DNA from: an uncultured Oscillospiraceae bacterium
GTDB lineage: Bacteria; Bacillota; Clostridia; Oscillospirales; Oscillospiraceae
Direction of reading: 5' to 3'
Assembly (NCBI GenBank): GCA_934593275.1
Contig: CAKTQE010000004.1
Span: forward strand, 20,374-84,373
DNA length: 64,000 bases
Shown: one piece after another, positions 17,101-25,011 of the stretch
Layout: each line of letters opens with the position of its first letter
Position numbering within the stretch: the first letter of the stretch is position 1
Program-made: the position numbers and the translations under genes
Notes under the pieces: generated by a model
Told to the model about the DNA's origin: nothing
The model's database searches: none
The model's input: only the letters and a program-made list of their open reading frames with translations

Positions 17101-17808
17101 GATGACGATGTTGTCCAAATGGGTGGAAAACGTGGTGTGGCGGCAGTGGTCAGACCAATAGGTATCCACCACCCGGATTTCCGTAATGGTGGGGTCACGC
17201 CGTTCCTGATCCCGGAAGTAAGCCTGGAGGAACTTGAGATCGTCCAAATCCATGGCAAGGCCCAGCTTGTCAAGGAGTTCCGCCAGGGCTTCTTCATCCA
17301 TGGCGGTAAAGCCCTCTACCGTGGCAACACTCTGGGGAATGGTGTAATCAATGGCCAGCGTCTGGGACATGTCCAGCGAAGCCTCCCGGCTTTCCACGGC
17401 GTTGATGACGTATTTCTTAATGGCCGCCAGTTCTTCCCCGCTGGGCGCGCCGGAGAGTACATAAACCTTGGCGGTGCGAATGGTGGGGCGGTTTCCCTGG
17501 GAAATGATCTGGATGCACTGGGCAGCGGAATCCGCCCGCTGGTCATACTGACCGGGCAGCGGCTCTACCGCAAACACCACGTCCCCCTGGGGCAGCTCAA
17601 AGCGCACGTTATCCACCTGGGGTTCGGAGAAAACCGTATGGACGGCGGCATCAAAGAGAGATTTTTCAATATTCTCCGCATCATAGCGGTTCAGAACACG
17701 AAGCCCCGTCAGGCTGCTGATGCCCAGGAAATCCTGGATTTCCCGCAGCAACCCCTGGGCCTCATGGGTCTGGCCATCCTTTTTTTCTACATAAACGCGA
17801 TAAACCAT
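14155..17808 (-). CDS. purL: phosphoribosylformylglycinamidine synthase, single-chain
   Basis: 1,217 residues. It converts FGAR, glutamine and ATP to FGAM (step 4 of IMP synthesis). This is the fused large form: an N-terminal linker and synthetase domains with HNHPTEIEPFGG and GDVVILLGGRTGRDG motifs, then from about residue 956 a class-I glutaminase domain starting RVLIPVFPGTNCEYD, with the nucleophile Cys in CGICNGFQ near 1053 and a later GEGKF histidine-region motif. Many Firmicutes use separate PurL-PurQ-PurS; none of those is present here. GGAGG about 10 bp upstream supports the ATG. It is the last gene of the operon, 20 bp after purD, and is followed by a terminator. Confidence 0.96.
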   Translation of the reverse strand: MVYRVYVEKKDGQTHEAQGLLREIQDFLGISSLTGLRVLNRYDAENIEKSLFDAAVHTVFSEPQVDNVRFELPQGDVVFAVEPLPGQYDQRADSAAQCIQIISQGNRPTIRTAKVYVLSGAPSGEELAAIKKYVINAVESREASLDMSQTLAIDYTIPQSVATVEGFTAMDEEALAELLDKLGLAMDLDDLKFLQAYFRDQERRDPTITEIRVVDTYWSDHCRHTTFSTHLDNIVIHDPAVQEAYKQYLAARVEVYGEEKAAARPQTLMDIATIGAKTLKKRGLLPELDESEEINACSIHVTATINGEDQDWLLMFKNETHNHPTEIEPFGGAATCIGGCIRDPLSGRAYVHQAMRVTGAADPRTSLKDTIPGKLPQRKLCQTAAAGYSSYGNQIGLATGHVAELYHEGFVAKRLECGAVVAAAPAENVRRECPAAGDVVILLGGRTGRDGIGGATGSSKSHNMKSLTTMASEVQKGNAPEERKIQRLFRDGNVTRLIKRCNDFGAGGVSVAIGELADGLRIDLDAVRKKYDGLDGTELAISESQERMAVVVAPEDADAFIAAAEKENLEAYRVAVVTEEARMVMSWKGKEIANLSREFLNTNGAVKYTAVEVPAAKTLEVSSASLKEMASQLRFASQRGLVERFDATIGAGSLLMPFGGKNQATPAQAMAAKLPVLPGQTTEDASVMAWGCDPELLSADPFQGAKAAVISSMAKIVAAGADYKKAYLTLQEFFEKLRNEPLRWGKPFEALLGALDAQLHLNAAAIGGKDSMSGTFLDKDVPPTVISFAIAPVKAQEVLSCEFKEPGHPVYCFTSDGSYEDLKNTWQRFHELCLAGKVQAAWAVDAGGVSEAVVKMSFGNTVGFRGEDTDCGYGDIIAELTEDCDFGRKIGYTCQEPVIVLDDEKVSIEELYSLNTEVLESVYPTKTQETKAPVPVFNYEAKSYPAPAVKTAKPRVLIPVFPGTNCEYDSARAVLAAGAEADIAVIRNLTAEDVARSIEDVAKRIGESQMIFIPGGFSGGDEPDGSAKFITAFFRNPAIKEQVTALLENRDGLMCGICNGFQALIKLGLVPYGKIIDTDASCPTLTFNTIARHQSRIVRTRVASNKSPWLSLTNVGDIYNVPISHGEGKFLASEELVKLLAENGQIASQYVDLAGNPTMDAAFNPNGSVCAIEGITSPDGRVFGKMGHSERIGQGLYRNVPGAYDIQMFRAAVKYFG

Positions 17809-17828
17809 GGGGTATTTCCTCCAATTGT

Positions 17829-19097
17829 TTATTTGAGGGCCTGCATTGCCCGCTTGCCAATATCGCTTCTGCGATAAGCGTTTTCAAACTGTACGCCGTC
17901 AGACAGACGGTAGGCCTCCCGAATGGCCTCCTCCAGGGTATCCGCCACGGCGGTGGTACCGGTGACCCGGCCACCGGAGGTGACCAGTTTTCCCGCATCG
18001 TCCAGCTTGGCTCCTGCCACATAGGTATGCCGCTCCGCCTCCTGGGTCATGGTCAGAGGGAAGCCTTTCTTGTAAGACACCGGATACCCCGCCGAGGCTT
18101 TGATCACGCAGCAGGCACTTTTCTTGGAGAAGCGCACCTCGGTGTCTGCCAGGGTGCCGTTGGTGGTGGCCTGCATCACAGTCAGCAGGTCGCTTTCCAG
18201 CAGCGGCAGCACCACCTGGGTCTCCGGGTCGCCAAAGCGGCAGTTGTACTCAATGACCTTCGGCCCCTTGGGGGTCAGCATCAGGCCAAAGTACAGGCAG
18301 CCCTGGAAGGTCCGGCCCTCGGCGTTCATGGCCCGGATGGTGGGCAGGAAAATTTCTTCCATGCACCGCTGGGCCATTTCCGGGGTGTAATAGGGGTTGG
18401 GGGCCACGGTGCCCATACCGCCGGTATTAAGGCCTGTGTCGTCATCCCCTGCCCGCTTGTGGTCCATGGAGGACACCATGGGCTTTACCACCTTGCCATC
18501 GGTAAAGCTCAGAACGCTGACCTCGGGGCCGGTGAGGAATTCCTCAATGACCACATGGTCGCCGCTTTTGCCGAAGACCTTGTTGGCCATCATGTCCCGC
18601 ACCGCCGCCCGGGCTTCCTCCCGGGTGGCGGCAATGATCACGCCTTTGCCCAGGGCCAGACCGTCGGCCTTGATGACTGTGGGCATGGGGGCGGTTTCCA
18701 AATACTCAAGAGCCGCCTCCAGGTTGTCAAAAACCTCATATTCTGCCGTGGGAATACCGTACTTTTTCATCAGGTTTTTGGAAAATACCTTACTGCCCTC
18801 AATAATGGCGGCGTTGGCTCTGGGTCCAAAACAGGGGATTCCCTGATCGCTGAGAGCATCCACCGCCCCCAAAACCAGGGGGTCATCCGGAGCCACCACG
18901 GCGTAATCCACCTTGTTTTCCAGGGCGAACGCCACAATTTTCTCGATTTCCGTGGCCCCGATGGGAACGCAGACCGCATCCTTTGCCATGCCGCCGTTGC
19001 CGGGCAGGGCGTAAATGGTCTCCACGGTTTGATTCTCTTTCAGCTTTTTAATAATGGCATGCTCTCGTCCGCCGCCACCGACTACCAAAATTTTCAT
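17829..19097 (-). CDS. purD: phosphoribosylamine--glycine ligase
   Basis: 422 residues from the ATG at 19097 (MKILVVGGGGREHA); a TTG three codons upstream is in frame but AAAGG is better spaced for the ATG. An ATP-grasp enzyme that joins 5-phosphoribosylamine and glycine to GAR. Hallmarks: the GGGGREHA loop at the N-terminus, GLALGKGV in the ATP-grasp region, the GPEVSVLSFTDG stretch, and RFGDPETQ near 285-295. Full length for the family. It lies between the AICAR transformylase gene (32 bp) and purL (20 bp). Confidence 0.96.
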   Translation of the reverse strand: MKILVVGGGGREHAIIKKLKENQTVETIYALPGNGGMAKDAVCVPIGATEIEKIVAFALENKVDYAVVAPDDPLVLGAVDALSDQGIPCFGPRANAAIIEGSKVFSKNLMKKYGIPTAEYEVFDNLEAALEYLETAPMPTVIKADGLALGKGVIIAATREEARAAVRDMMANKVFGKSGDHVVIEEFLTGPEVSVLSFTDGKVVKPMVSSMDHKRAGDDDTGLNTGGMGTVAPNPYYTPEMAQRCMEEIFLPTIRAMNAEGRTFQGCLYFGLMLTPKGPKVIEYNCRFGDPETQVVLPLLESDLLTVMQATTNGTLADTEVRFSKKSACCVIKASAGYPVSYKKGFPLTMTQEAERHTYVAGAKLDDAGKLVTSGGRVTGTTAVADTLEEAIREAYRLSDGVQFENAYRRSDIGKRAMQALK

Positions 19098-19129
19098 ATC
19101 GTTCAACCTTTCTTTTTAGAAAAGCACTC

Positions 19130-20314
19130 TTAGTGGTGGAACAGGCGCATACCGGTAAAGGCCATGACGATGCCGTCTTTGTTGCACTCGTCAATAACCA
19201 AATCGTCCCGGATGGAACCGCCGGGCTGGGCAATGTAGGAAACGCCGGAGGCATAGGCCCGCTTGATGTTGTCCGGGAATGGGAAGAACGCATCGGAACC
19301 CAGGGACACACCCCGAATTTCATCCAGGAATGCCCGCTTGTCCTCCTGGGTCAGGGGCTGGGGCCGGGTGGTAAAGTAGTTCTGCCAGATGCCCTCGGCG
19401 CAGACATCTTCCTCGTTGCCGTTGATGTAGCCGTCAATCACATTGTCCCGGCCCGGACGGCCCAAATCCTCCCGGAAAGGCAGCCCCAGGGTCTTGGGAT
19501 GCTGCCGCAGGAACCAGGTATCGGCCTTGGAGCCTGCCAGACGGGTGCAGTGGATCCGGGACTGCTGACCGGCACCCACACCAATGGCCTGACCGTCATA
19601 GGCAAAGCAAACGGAATTGGACTGGGTGTACTTGAGGGTGATGAGGGCCACGATCAAATCGATCTTGGCGTTTTCCGGCAATTCCTTGTTGTCGGTCACG
19701 ATGTTCCGGAGCAGCTCGGCATCGATTTTAAAGTTGTTCCGGCCCTGCTGGAACGTCACACCGTAGACCATTTTGGTCTCCTGGGGGGCAGGAACGTAGT
19801 CTTCGTCAATGGCCACCACATTGTAGCTGCCCTTGCGCTTGGCTTTCAGGATTTCCAGGGCTTCTTCCGTGTAGCCGGGGGCGATGACGCCATCGGAAAC
19901 CTCCCGGGCAATGAGCTTGGCGGTCAGGGCATCGCAGGTGTCAGACAGGGCTACCCAGTCGCCAAAAGAACACATCCGGTCCGTACCCCGGGCGCGGGCA
20001 TAGGCACAGGCCAGAGGAGAATCATCCAGGCCCTCCACATCGTCTACAAAGCAAGCCTTTTTCAGGTTCTCCGGCAGCACCTTGCCCACGGCGGCGGAGG
20101 TGGGAGAAACGTGCTTAAAGGAGGTCACGGCGCACAGTCCCGTGGCGGCTTTCAACTCTTTCACCAGCTGATAGGAGTTGAGGGCATCCAGGAAGTTGAT
20201 GTAGCCCGGGCGGCCATTGAGTACGGTAATGGGCAGGTCAGAGCCGTCGGCCATATAGATGGAAGCCGGCTTCTGATTGGGATTGCAGCCATATTTCAGT
20301 TCAAATTCTTTCAT
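19130..20314 (-). CDS. purH: stand-alone AICAR transformylase (PurH C-terminal type)
   Basis: 394 residues. It transfers the formyl group of 10-formyl-THF to AICAR, giving FAICAR. Only the transformylase domain is present: it starts with ELKYGCNPNQKPA, followed by TSFKHVSPTSAA, which holds the conserved Lys-His pair, and later GAGQQSRIHCTRLAGSKAD. The N-terminal MGS-like IMP cyclohydrolase domain of the usual bifunctional PurH (about 510-530 residues) is missing; that step is assigned to the PurO-type gene just upstream (12 bp). So the last two steps to IMP are split between two proteins encoded side by side. Confidence 0.93.
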   Translation of the reverse strand: MKEFELKYGCNPNQKPASIYMADGSDLPITVLNGRPGYINFLDALNSYQLVKELKAATGLCAVTSFKHVSPTSAAVGKVLPENLKKACFVDDVEGLDDSPLACAYARARGTDRMCSFGDWVALSDTCDALTAKLIAREVSDGVIAPGYTEEALEILKAKRKGSYNVVAIDEDYVPAPQETKMVYGVTFQQGRNNFKIDAELLRNIVTDNKELPENAKIDLIVALITLKYTQSNSVCFAYDGQAIGVGAGQQSRIHCTRLAGSKADTWFLRQHPKTLGLPFREDLGRPGRDNVIDGYINGNEEDVCAEGIWQNYFTTRPQPLTQEDKRAFLDEIRGVSLGSDAFFPFPDNIKRAYASGVSYIAQPGGSIRDDLVIDECNKDGIVMAFTGMRLFHH

Positions 20315-20326
20315 ATCTCTCTCCCC

Positions 20327-21040
20327 TTATTCGTAGCGGTTGATGACCTTCTGCCGGTACTTGCCAGTTTCCAAATCGGTATAGCGGACGAACAAGGAGA
20401 TTTTATTATCCTCGTTCAAATTGTTCCACAGGGTTTCCACAAAGGCATCCATGTCCTGCAGGATCTCCACCCGCTCCGGCTCTCCCTGGAAAGTGGGAAT
20501 CACCGGGTTTCCGTCACACACATAGGTGTGCAGGAAGTGGCCCAGGCCACAAATCGGCTCATAGTCATAGGTGAAGCGGTTGCAAGCAGTGCCATCCGGG
20601 TCCGCGGCTTTCAGAATAGACATTTTGTAGCTGCCATCGGGGCTTAACAGACCGGAAATCCGGGGGGTCCAGTTGGGTCCGTCATGTTCAAATTTCCGAG
20701 TCCGCAAGGCCTCCTCCATGGTCTTTCCCTTTTCCAGGAATTCCCGGATGGTATCGGTCTGGTCGCCGTTGGTCACGATCAATGCCCGGCCCAGCTGGCG
20801 GACAGGGTGGTAGATAATGAGGCTGGGGTCTTCCATTTTGCTGGGGTCATAGGCCTCCGTCCGGATGCCGTCAGGCTCCAGAGCGAAAACCCGGTTCCGG
20901 CTGTTGACACTGCGGCCCATAATAAAGTAGGCTGCCACAGTCTCCTTGCCGTCCGGGGTCAACCCCAGGACGATGCCCCGGCCGGGGTAAACATTGGAGG
21001 CCAGTTTTTCTTTCATTTTGCCGATTTCGTAGACGTTCAT
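20327..21040 (-). CDS. purO: PurO-type IMP cyclohydrolase
   Basis: 237 residues. It resembles the archaeal-type IMP cyclohydrolase PurO, which closes FAICAR to IMP: N-terminal NVYPGRGIVLGLTPDG, then AAYFIMGRSVNSRNRVF, which in this family forms much of the active site, and YHPVRQ / NGDQTDTI further on. It is slightly longer than archaeal PurO (about 200 residues). It sits directly before the stand-alone transformylase, which lacks its own cyclohydrolase domain, so the function is well supported by context as well as motifs. Spacing of 12 bp on both sides implies tight operon coupling. Confidence 0.88.
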   Translation of the reverse strand: MNVYEIGKMKEKLASNVYPGRGIVLGLTPDGKETVAAYFIMGRSVNSRNRVFALEPDGIRTEAYDPSKMEDPSLIIYHPVRQLGRALIVTNGDQTDTIREFLEKGKTMEEALRTRKFEHDGPNWTPRISGLLSPDGSYKMSILKAADPDGTACNRFTYDYEPICGLGHFLHTYVCDGNPVIPTFQGEPERVEILQDMDAFVETLWNNLNEDNKISLFVRYTDLETGKYRQKVINRYE

Positions 21041-21052
21041 CTGTGTTCCCCC

Positions 21053-21655
21053 TTAAGAATTCTGAATGTATGCCGACACCTGCTCCACCGCCCGGGGAAG
21101 CAGCACCCACTCGGCCTGCTCCATGACCCGGCACTGCAAAACCTCCGGCGTGTCGCCGGGGAGAACTTCCACCGCCTTTTGGGCAATGATCTCTCCCCCA
21201 TCGGGAATTTCGTTGACAAAATGGATGGTAGCCCCCGTCACCCGTACTCCTTTGGCAAGGGCCGCCTCATGGACTTTGAGACCATAGTAGCCCGCCCCAC
21301 AGAAAGAGGGGATGAGCGAGGGATGGACATTGATGATGCGGCGGGGATACCGGGCGGTAAAGCTTTCTGTCAGAATGCTCATAAAGCCCGCCAGCACGAT
21401 CAGCTGGATGCCCGCTTCTTCCAGGGTTTGGAGCAGTGTCTGTTCAAAACCCTCCTGGCCACCCAAATCCTTTTTAAGCAGTACCTTTGTAGGAATGCCC
21501 GCCTTTTTGCCCCGCTCCAAAGCGTAGGCATTGGCGTTGTTGGAAACCACCAGGGCAATCTCACCGCTGATCAATTCCTGTCTCTCCTGGGCGTCCAGCA
21601 GGGCCTGCAAATTGGTGCCGCCGCCGGAGACCAGCACCGCAATTTTGGTTTTCAT
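21053..21655 (-). CDS. purN: phosphoribosylglycinamide formyltransferase
   Basis: 200 residues. The folate-dependent GAR transformylase (step 3). It starts [19 protein letters not shown] (phosphate-binding loop) and contains HPSLIPSF (conserved His and the Asn just before it in RIINVHPSL) and the loop [19 protein letters not shown] with the catalytic aspartate region. Full length. Its ATG overlaps the purM stop by 4 bp, so translation is coupled to purM. Confidence 0.96.
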   Translation of the reverse strand: MKTKIAVLVSGGGTNLQALLDAQERQELISGEIALVVSNNANAYALERGKKAGIPTKVLLKKDLGGQEGFEQTLLQTLEEAGIQLIVLAGFMSILTESFTARYPRRIINVHPSLIPSFCGAGYYGLKVHEAALAKGVRVTGATIHFVNEIPDGGEIIAQKAVEVLPGDTPEVLQCRVMEQAEWVLLPRAVEQVSAYIQNS

Positions 21656-22701
21656 TCCAAAATCACCTTTTCCTCGTTCTCCACAATGGAGCCGATGACA
21701 TAGGCGGTCTCGCCGTGACCGTTCAGGATTTCCAGAGCCGTCTCCACCTGTTCGGCGGGAACTACCACGCTCATGCCAACGCCCATATTAAAGGTGTTGA
21801 ACATATCCCGTTCCGGGATGTTGCCGGTCTTGGCGATGAGGTCAAAGATGGGCAGCACCCGCACGGCACTTCTGTCGATCTTGGCGCAGAGGCCCTCAGG
21901 AATGCTGCGGGGGATATTCTCATAGAAGCCGCCTCCGGTAATGTGGCTGATGCCCTTGACATCCACCTGCTCCAGCAGAGCCAGAATGCTCTTAACATAG
22001 ATTTTGGTGGGGGTCAGCAGGGTTTCCAGAACGGACTTGCCCCCCAGGACTTCACAGGGCTTTTGGAGTTCGGGATTATGCTCCACATCAAAGACTTTCC
22101 GCACCAGGCTGAAGCCATTGGAATGCACACCGGTGGAGGCCAGGGCGATCACCACGTCACCGGCTTTCATCCGGGAATTGTCAATGATTTTCTTTTTATC
22201 CACAATGCCCACACTAAAGCCCGCCAGATCGTAATCATCCACAGGCATCATGCCGGGATGCTCGGCAGTCTCGCCGCCAATCAGCGCGGAGCCGGACTGG
22301 ACACAGCCCTCGGCCACGCCGCCTACGATTTCCGCAATGCGCTCCGGCACGTTTTTGCCGCAAGCGATGTAGTCCAGGAAGAACAAAGGCTTGGCACCGC
22401 AGCAGATCACGTCGTTGACGCACATGGCAACACAGTCAATGCCGATGGTGTCGTGCTTGTCCAGTAGCTGGGCAATGCGCAGCTTGGTACCCACGCCGTC
22501 GGTGCCGGATACCAGTACCGGCTCCTCCATGCCCGCCACAGGCAGACCGAAGCAGCCGCCGAAGCCGCCCACATCATCCAGGCAGCCCTCGTTCCGGGTG
22601 CGGGCCACATGCTTTTTCATAAGTTCCACGGCCTTGTAACCGGCGGTGATGTCCACACCGGCAGCGGCGTAGCTGGCAGACTGAGAATTCTTGTGTTCCA
22701 T
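21652..22701 (-). CDS. purM: phosphoribosylformylglycinamidine cyclo-ligase
   Basis: 349 residues. AIR synthetase (step 5). Motifs: [19 protein letters not shown] at the N-terminus, [15 protein letters not shown] (glycine-rich nucleotide loop), [17 protein letters not shown], and [14 protein letters not shown]. The C-terminal half contains [16 protein letters not shown]. Length is normal. It is preceded by a GGAG site and a 63-bp gap after purF that holds a small GGCGG/CCGCC hairpin without a T tract (about 22746-22762), perhaps a processing or stability element. Confidence 0.96.
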   Translation of the reverse strand: MEHKNSQSASYAAAGVDITAGYKAVELMKKHVARTRNEGCLDDVGGFGGCFGLPVAGMEEPVLVSGTDGVGTKLRIAQLLDKHDTIGIDCVAMCVNDVICCGAKPLFFLDYIACGKNVPERIAEIVGGVAEGCVQSGSALIGGETAEHPGMMPVDDYDLAGFSVGIVDKKKIIDNSRMKAGDVVIALASTGVHSNGFSLVRKVFDVEHNPELQKPCEVLGGKSVLETLLTPTKIYVKSILALLEQVDVKGISHITGGGFYENIPRSIPEGLCAKIDRSAVRVLPIFDLIAKTGNIPERDMFNTFNMGVGMSVVVPAEQVETALEILNGHGETAYVIGSIVENEEKVILE

Positions 22702-22764
22702 AAGTAATCTCCTTTTTTGTTGTTGGGGATACGTTTTTTATCATTCAGGCGGCTTTCCCGCCGG

Positions 22765-24189
22765 TTATTCCTTGCCGTTCCAGCAGTAGGTACACACGTC
22801 ACATTCCGGCAGGTCAATGGCTTCCAGAATGCCCTCCAGGGTCTGGTATTCCAGAGTGGAGAAATGCAGCTTTTCGCAGATGGTCTGGCGGAGCTTCTTG
22901 CCCCGCTCGGTGGTGCCGTCCCTGTACTCGTCCAGGTACTTGAAGCCCTCCTCCCCCTCCAGCTCCAGAATGGTGGCCCGGGCAATCAAATCGTTTTCAT
23001 TGTTGGACCGGGAGAAATTCAGGAATTTGCAGGCGTAGAGGATGGGAGGACAGGCAGAGCGGATGTGGACATCCTTGGCACCATGCTCATAGAGGAAATC
23101 CACCGTTTCCCGCAGCTGGGTGCCTCGGACAATGGAGTCATCCACAAACAGCAGCTTCTTGTCACGGATCAGCTCGTCCACCGGGATCTGCTTCATTTTG
23201 GCCACCATGTTCCGCTCCGACTGATTGGAGGGCATAAAGCTTCTGGGCCAGGTAGGCGTATATTTGATAAAGGGTCTGGCAAAGGGTACGCCGCTTTCGT
23301 TGGCATAGCCAATGGCGTGGGGGGTGCCGGAGTCCGGTACGCCGCCTACATAGTCAATGTCTTGGGCAACGCCGTTTTCCTTGTCCGCCTTGGCCATAAT
23401 GCGGCCATTGCGGTAGCGCATGACCTCCACGTTCTTCCCCTCATAGCAGGAGGTGGGGTAGCCGTAGTAGGACCACAGGAACGCGCAGATTTTTTTCTTT
23501 TTCCGGGGTTCCAGCAGAACGGTCTCCCCCTCCGGGGTCAGCTCCACCACCTCGCCGGGTCCCAGTTCCCGGAAGAATTCATAGCCCAGCTTTTCACCGG
23601 CGTAGTCCTCAAAGGTCACGCAGAAGCCATCCCCGTTCTTTTCCAGGATGATGGGAATTCTGCCCAGCTTGTCCCGGGCGGCGATCAGGTGGCCGTCATC
23701 TTTCAGAATCAGAATGGAAGCCGTCCCCTCGATCATGTCCTGGGCAAAACGAATCCCTTCCGCAAAGGAGCTTTTCTGGTCGATCAAAGCGGAAATCAAC
23801 TCGTTGGAGTTTACTCTGCCCCCGGACATGGCCTCAAAATGGCCGCCGCTAAAGGACAGATACTGGGAAAACAGGGTCTCCGCGTTGTTGATGATGCCGA
23901 TGGTGCAAATAGCATAGGTACCCAGGTTGGACCGGATCAGCAGAGGCTGAGGGTCTGTATCGGAAATACAGCCGATGGCACTGGTACCTTTCATATCGTT
24001 CAGAATGCCGTCAAATTTGGTACGGAAGGGAGAATTTTCAATATTGTGAATTTCCCGCTGGAGACCCAACTGGGGATCGTAGGCCGCCATACCGCCCCGG
24101 CGGGTACCCAGGTGGGAATGGTAGTCGGTGCCGAAGAATACATCTAAAATACAGTCTCTCTTGGAGACCGCGCCAAAGAAACCGCCCAT
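22765..24189 (-). CDS. purF: amidophosphoribosyltransferase-like PurF lacking the N-terminal Cys
   Basis: 474 residues. PRPP amidotransferase family, first committed step of purine synthesis. The C-terminal phosphoribosyltransferase half has a clear PRPP loop, VDDSIVRGTQLRE, near 348-360. The N-terminal half has the Ntn glutaminase fold (SHLGTRRGGMAAYD near 25-38), but the chain begins MGGFFGAVSKRDC. The position that is Cys1 in typical PurF (mature CG-x-x-G) is occupied by Met/Gly, and AGGAGG spacing fixes this start. Either it uses free ammonia, uses another residue, or is a known divergent subfamily; I recall similar starts in some anaerobes but cannot check. Operon position second, 13 bp after purE. 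It is the only PurF in the window. Confidence 0.88.
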   Translation of the reverse strand: MGGFFGAVSKRDCILDVFFGTDYHSHLGTRRGGMAAYDPQLGLQREIHNIENSPFRTKFDGILNDMKGTSAIGCISDTDPQPLLIRSNLGTYAICTIGIINNAETLFSQYLSFSGGHFEAMSGGRVNSNELISALIDQKSSFAEGIRFAQDMIEGTASILILKDDGHLIAARDKLGRIPIILEKNGDGFCVTFEDYAGEKLGYEFFRELGPGEVVELTPEGETVLLEPRKKKKICAFLWSYYGYPTSCYEGKNVEVMRYRNGRIMAKADKENGVAQDIDYVGGVPDSGTPHAIGYANESGVPFARPFIKYTPTWPRSFMPSNQSERNMVAKMKQIPVDELIRDKKLLFVDDSIVRGTQLRETVDFLYEHGAKDVHIRSACPPILYACKFLNFSRSNNENDLIARATILELEGEEGFKYLDEYRDGTTERGKKLRQTICEKLHFSTLEYQTLEGILEAIDLPECDVCTYCWNGKE

Positions 24190-24202
24190 GGAATTCCTCC
24201 TT

Positions 24203-24697
24203 TTATGCGTTCAGCTCTTGCTGCAAAGCCGTGTCTTTTTCAAGGACTTTTCTGGCATCCGTTGCCCGCTTGGCATCCAGCTTCTGAGCCAGGCCCTCAT
24301 CAGAAACCGCCAGGATCTGGGCCGCAAGCAGTGCTGCATTGACACCGCCGTTAATGGCCACCGTTGCAACGGGGATACCGGAGGGCATCTGTACGGTGGA
24401 CAGCAAAGCATCCATCCCGTCCAGCACCGGTCCCTTGCAGGGAATGCCGATGACCGGCAGGGTGGTGTTGGCCGCAATGGCCCCGGCCAGATGGGCCGCC
24501 ATGCCCGCCGCGGCGATCAGCACCCCAAAGTCCTTTTCCCGGGCACCCAGAGCAAAATCCCGGGCTTCCAGGGGCGTACGATGGGCAGAAAAAATATGGG
24601 TCTCAAAGGGAACGCCCAAGTCTTTCAGCGTGTCCATCGTCTTCCGTAAAATTGGGAGATCACTGTCACTTCCCATGATAATTCCAACTTTTTTCAT
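24203..24697 (-). CDS. purE: N5-carboxyaminoimidazole ribonucleotide mutase
   Basis: 164 residues from the ATG at 24697, behind AAGGAGG at 7 bp. Class I PurE, which moves the carboxylate of N5-CAIR to give CAIR. Motifs: VGIIMGSDSDLPI (phosphate loop), IFSAHRTP (active-site His), and AAAGMAAHLAG with PVIGIPC. An in-frame GTG at 24730 behind a second AGGAGG could add 11 residues, but these are not part of the family. No PurK, the usual partner making N5-CAIR, is present in the window. First gene of the purine operon, under the ZTP riboswitch. Confidence 0.94.
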   Translation of the reverse strand: MKKVGIIMGSDSDLPILRKTMDTLKDLGVPFETHIFSAHRTPLEARDFALGAREKDFGVLIAAAGMAAHLAGAIAANTTLPVIGIPCKGPVLDGMDALLSTVQMPSGIPVATVAINGGVNAALLAAQILAVSDEGLAQKLDAKRATDARKVLEKDTALQQELNA

Positions 24698-24761
24698 AAA
24701 ATCCTCCTTAAAAAGCACAAAAAGGCCCACTCACCCTCCTAACATACAGGAACGCAAGCAA

Positions 24762-24831
24762 GCCCAGACGGTCGGCAAAAAAATCTTCCCTTACTCCATG
24801 TGGTGCTCCACTGATCCGTCAGTCATAAGGG
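24762..24831 (-). promoter_or_regulatory. ZTP (pfl) riboswitch controlling the purine operon
   Basis: The minus-strand RNA has P1 CCCUUA (24826-24831) pairing with UAAGGG (24788-24793), then ACUGACGG, a GUGG-AGCA-CCAC hairpin and AUGGAG inside P1, a U-rich linker, and the 3' subdomain GCCGACCGUCUGGGC (24762-24776). This is the pfl/ZTP layout. GACGG (24816-24820) can pair with CCGUC (24767-24771) to form the class pseudoknot; the usual bases are GGCG/CGCC, so the change is compensatory. ZTP signals folate shortage and turns on purine genes, which fits purE directly downstream. I see no clear terminator after it. Confidence 0.85.
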
Positions 24832-24849
24832 TTCTTATTGGATGCTCCA

Positions 24850-24879
24850 ATTATACCACGTTGTCCCCGCTGCCGTCAA
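24850..24879 (-). promoter_or_regulatory. purine operon promoter
   Basis: Minus strand: -35 TTGACG (24874-24879), 18-bp spacer, -10 TATAAT (24850-24855). The predicted start near 24843 is 12 nt before the riboswitch P1. Confidence 0.85.
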
Positions 24880-24966
24880 GGAAGCAGATACAACAGAATT
24901 TCCAAAAAAAGCTAAAAAACCATGTGAATCTTGACAATTCGATATTTTTTTACTTGTACATTCTCG

Positions 24967-25004
24967 TGCAAAAAGCCGGGAACCCAGTTTTGTTCCCGGC
25001 TTTT
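24967..25004 (-). terminator. terminator after queT
   Basis: 13-bp perfect stem AAAAGCCGGGAAC / GTTCCCGGCTTTT (24971-25004) with an 8-nt loop and T tract, 7 bp after the queT stop on the minus strand. The interval 24880-24966 holds nothing else recognisable. Confidence 0.9.
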
Positions 25005-25011
25005 GAATCTT

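Noticed and set aside
14104..17877. Plus-strand 1,257-codon frame opposite purL
   Set aside because: A shadow of purL, which is unambiguous on the other strand; the frame has no family features and begins within the terminator hairpin.
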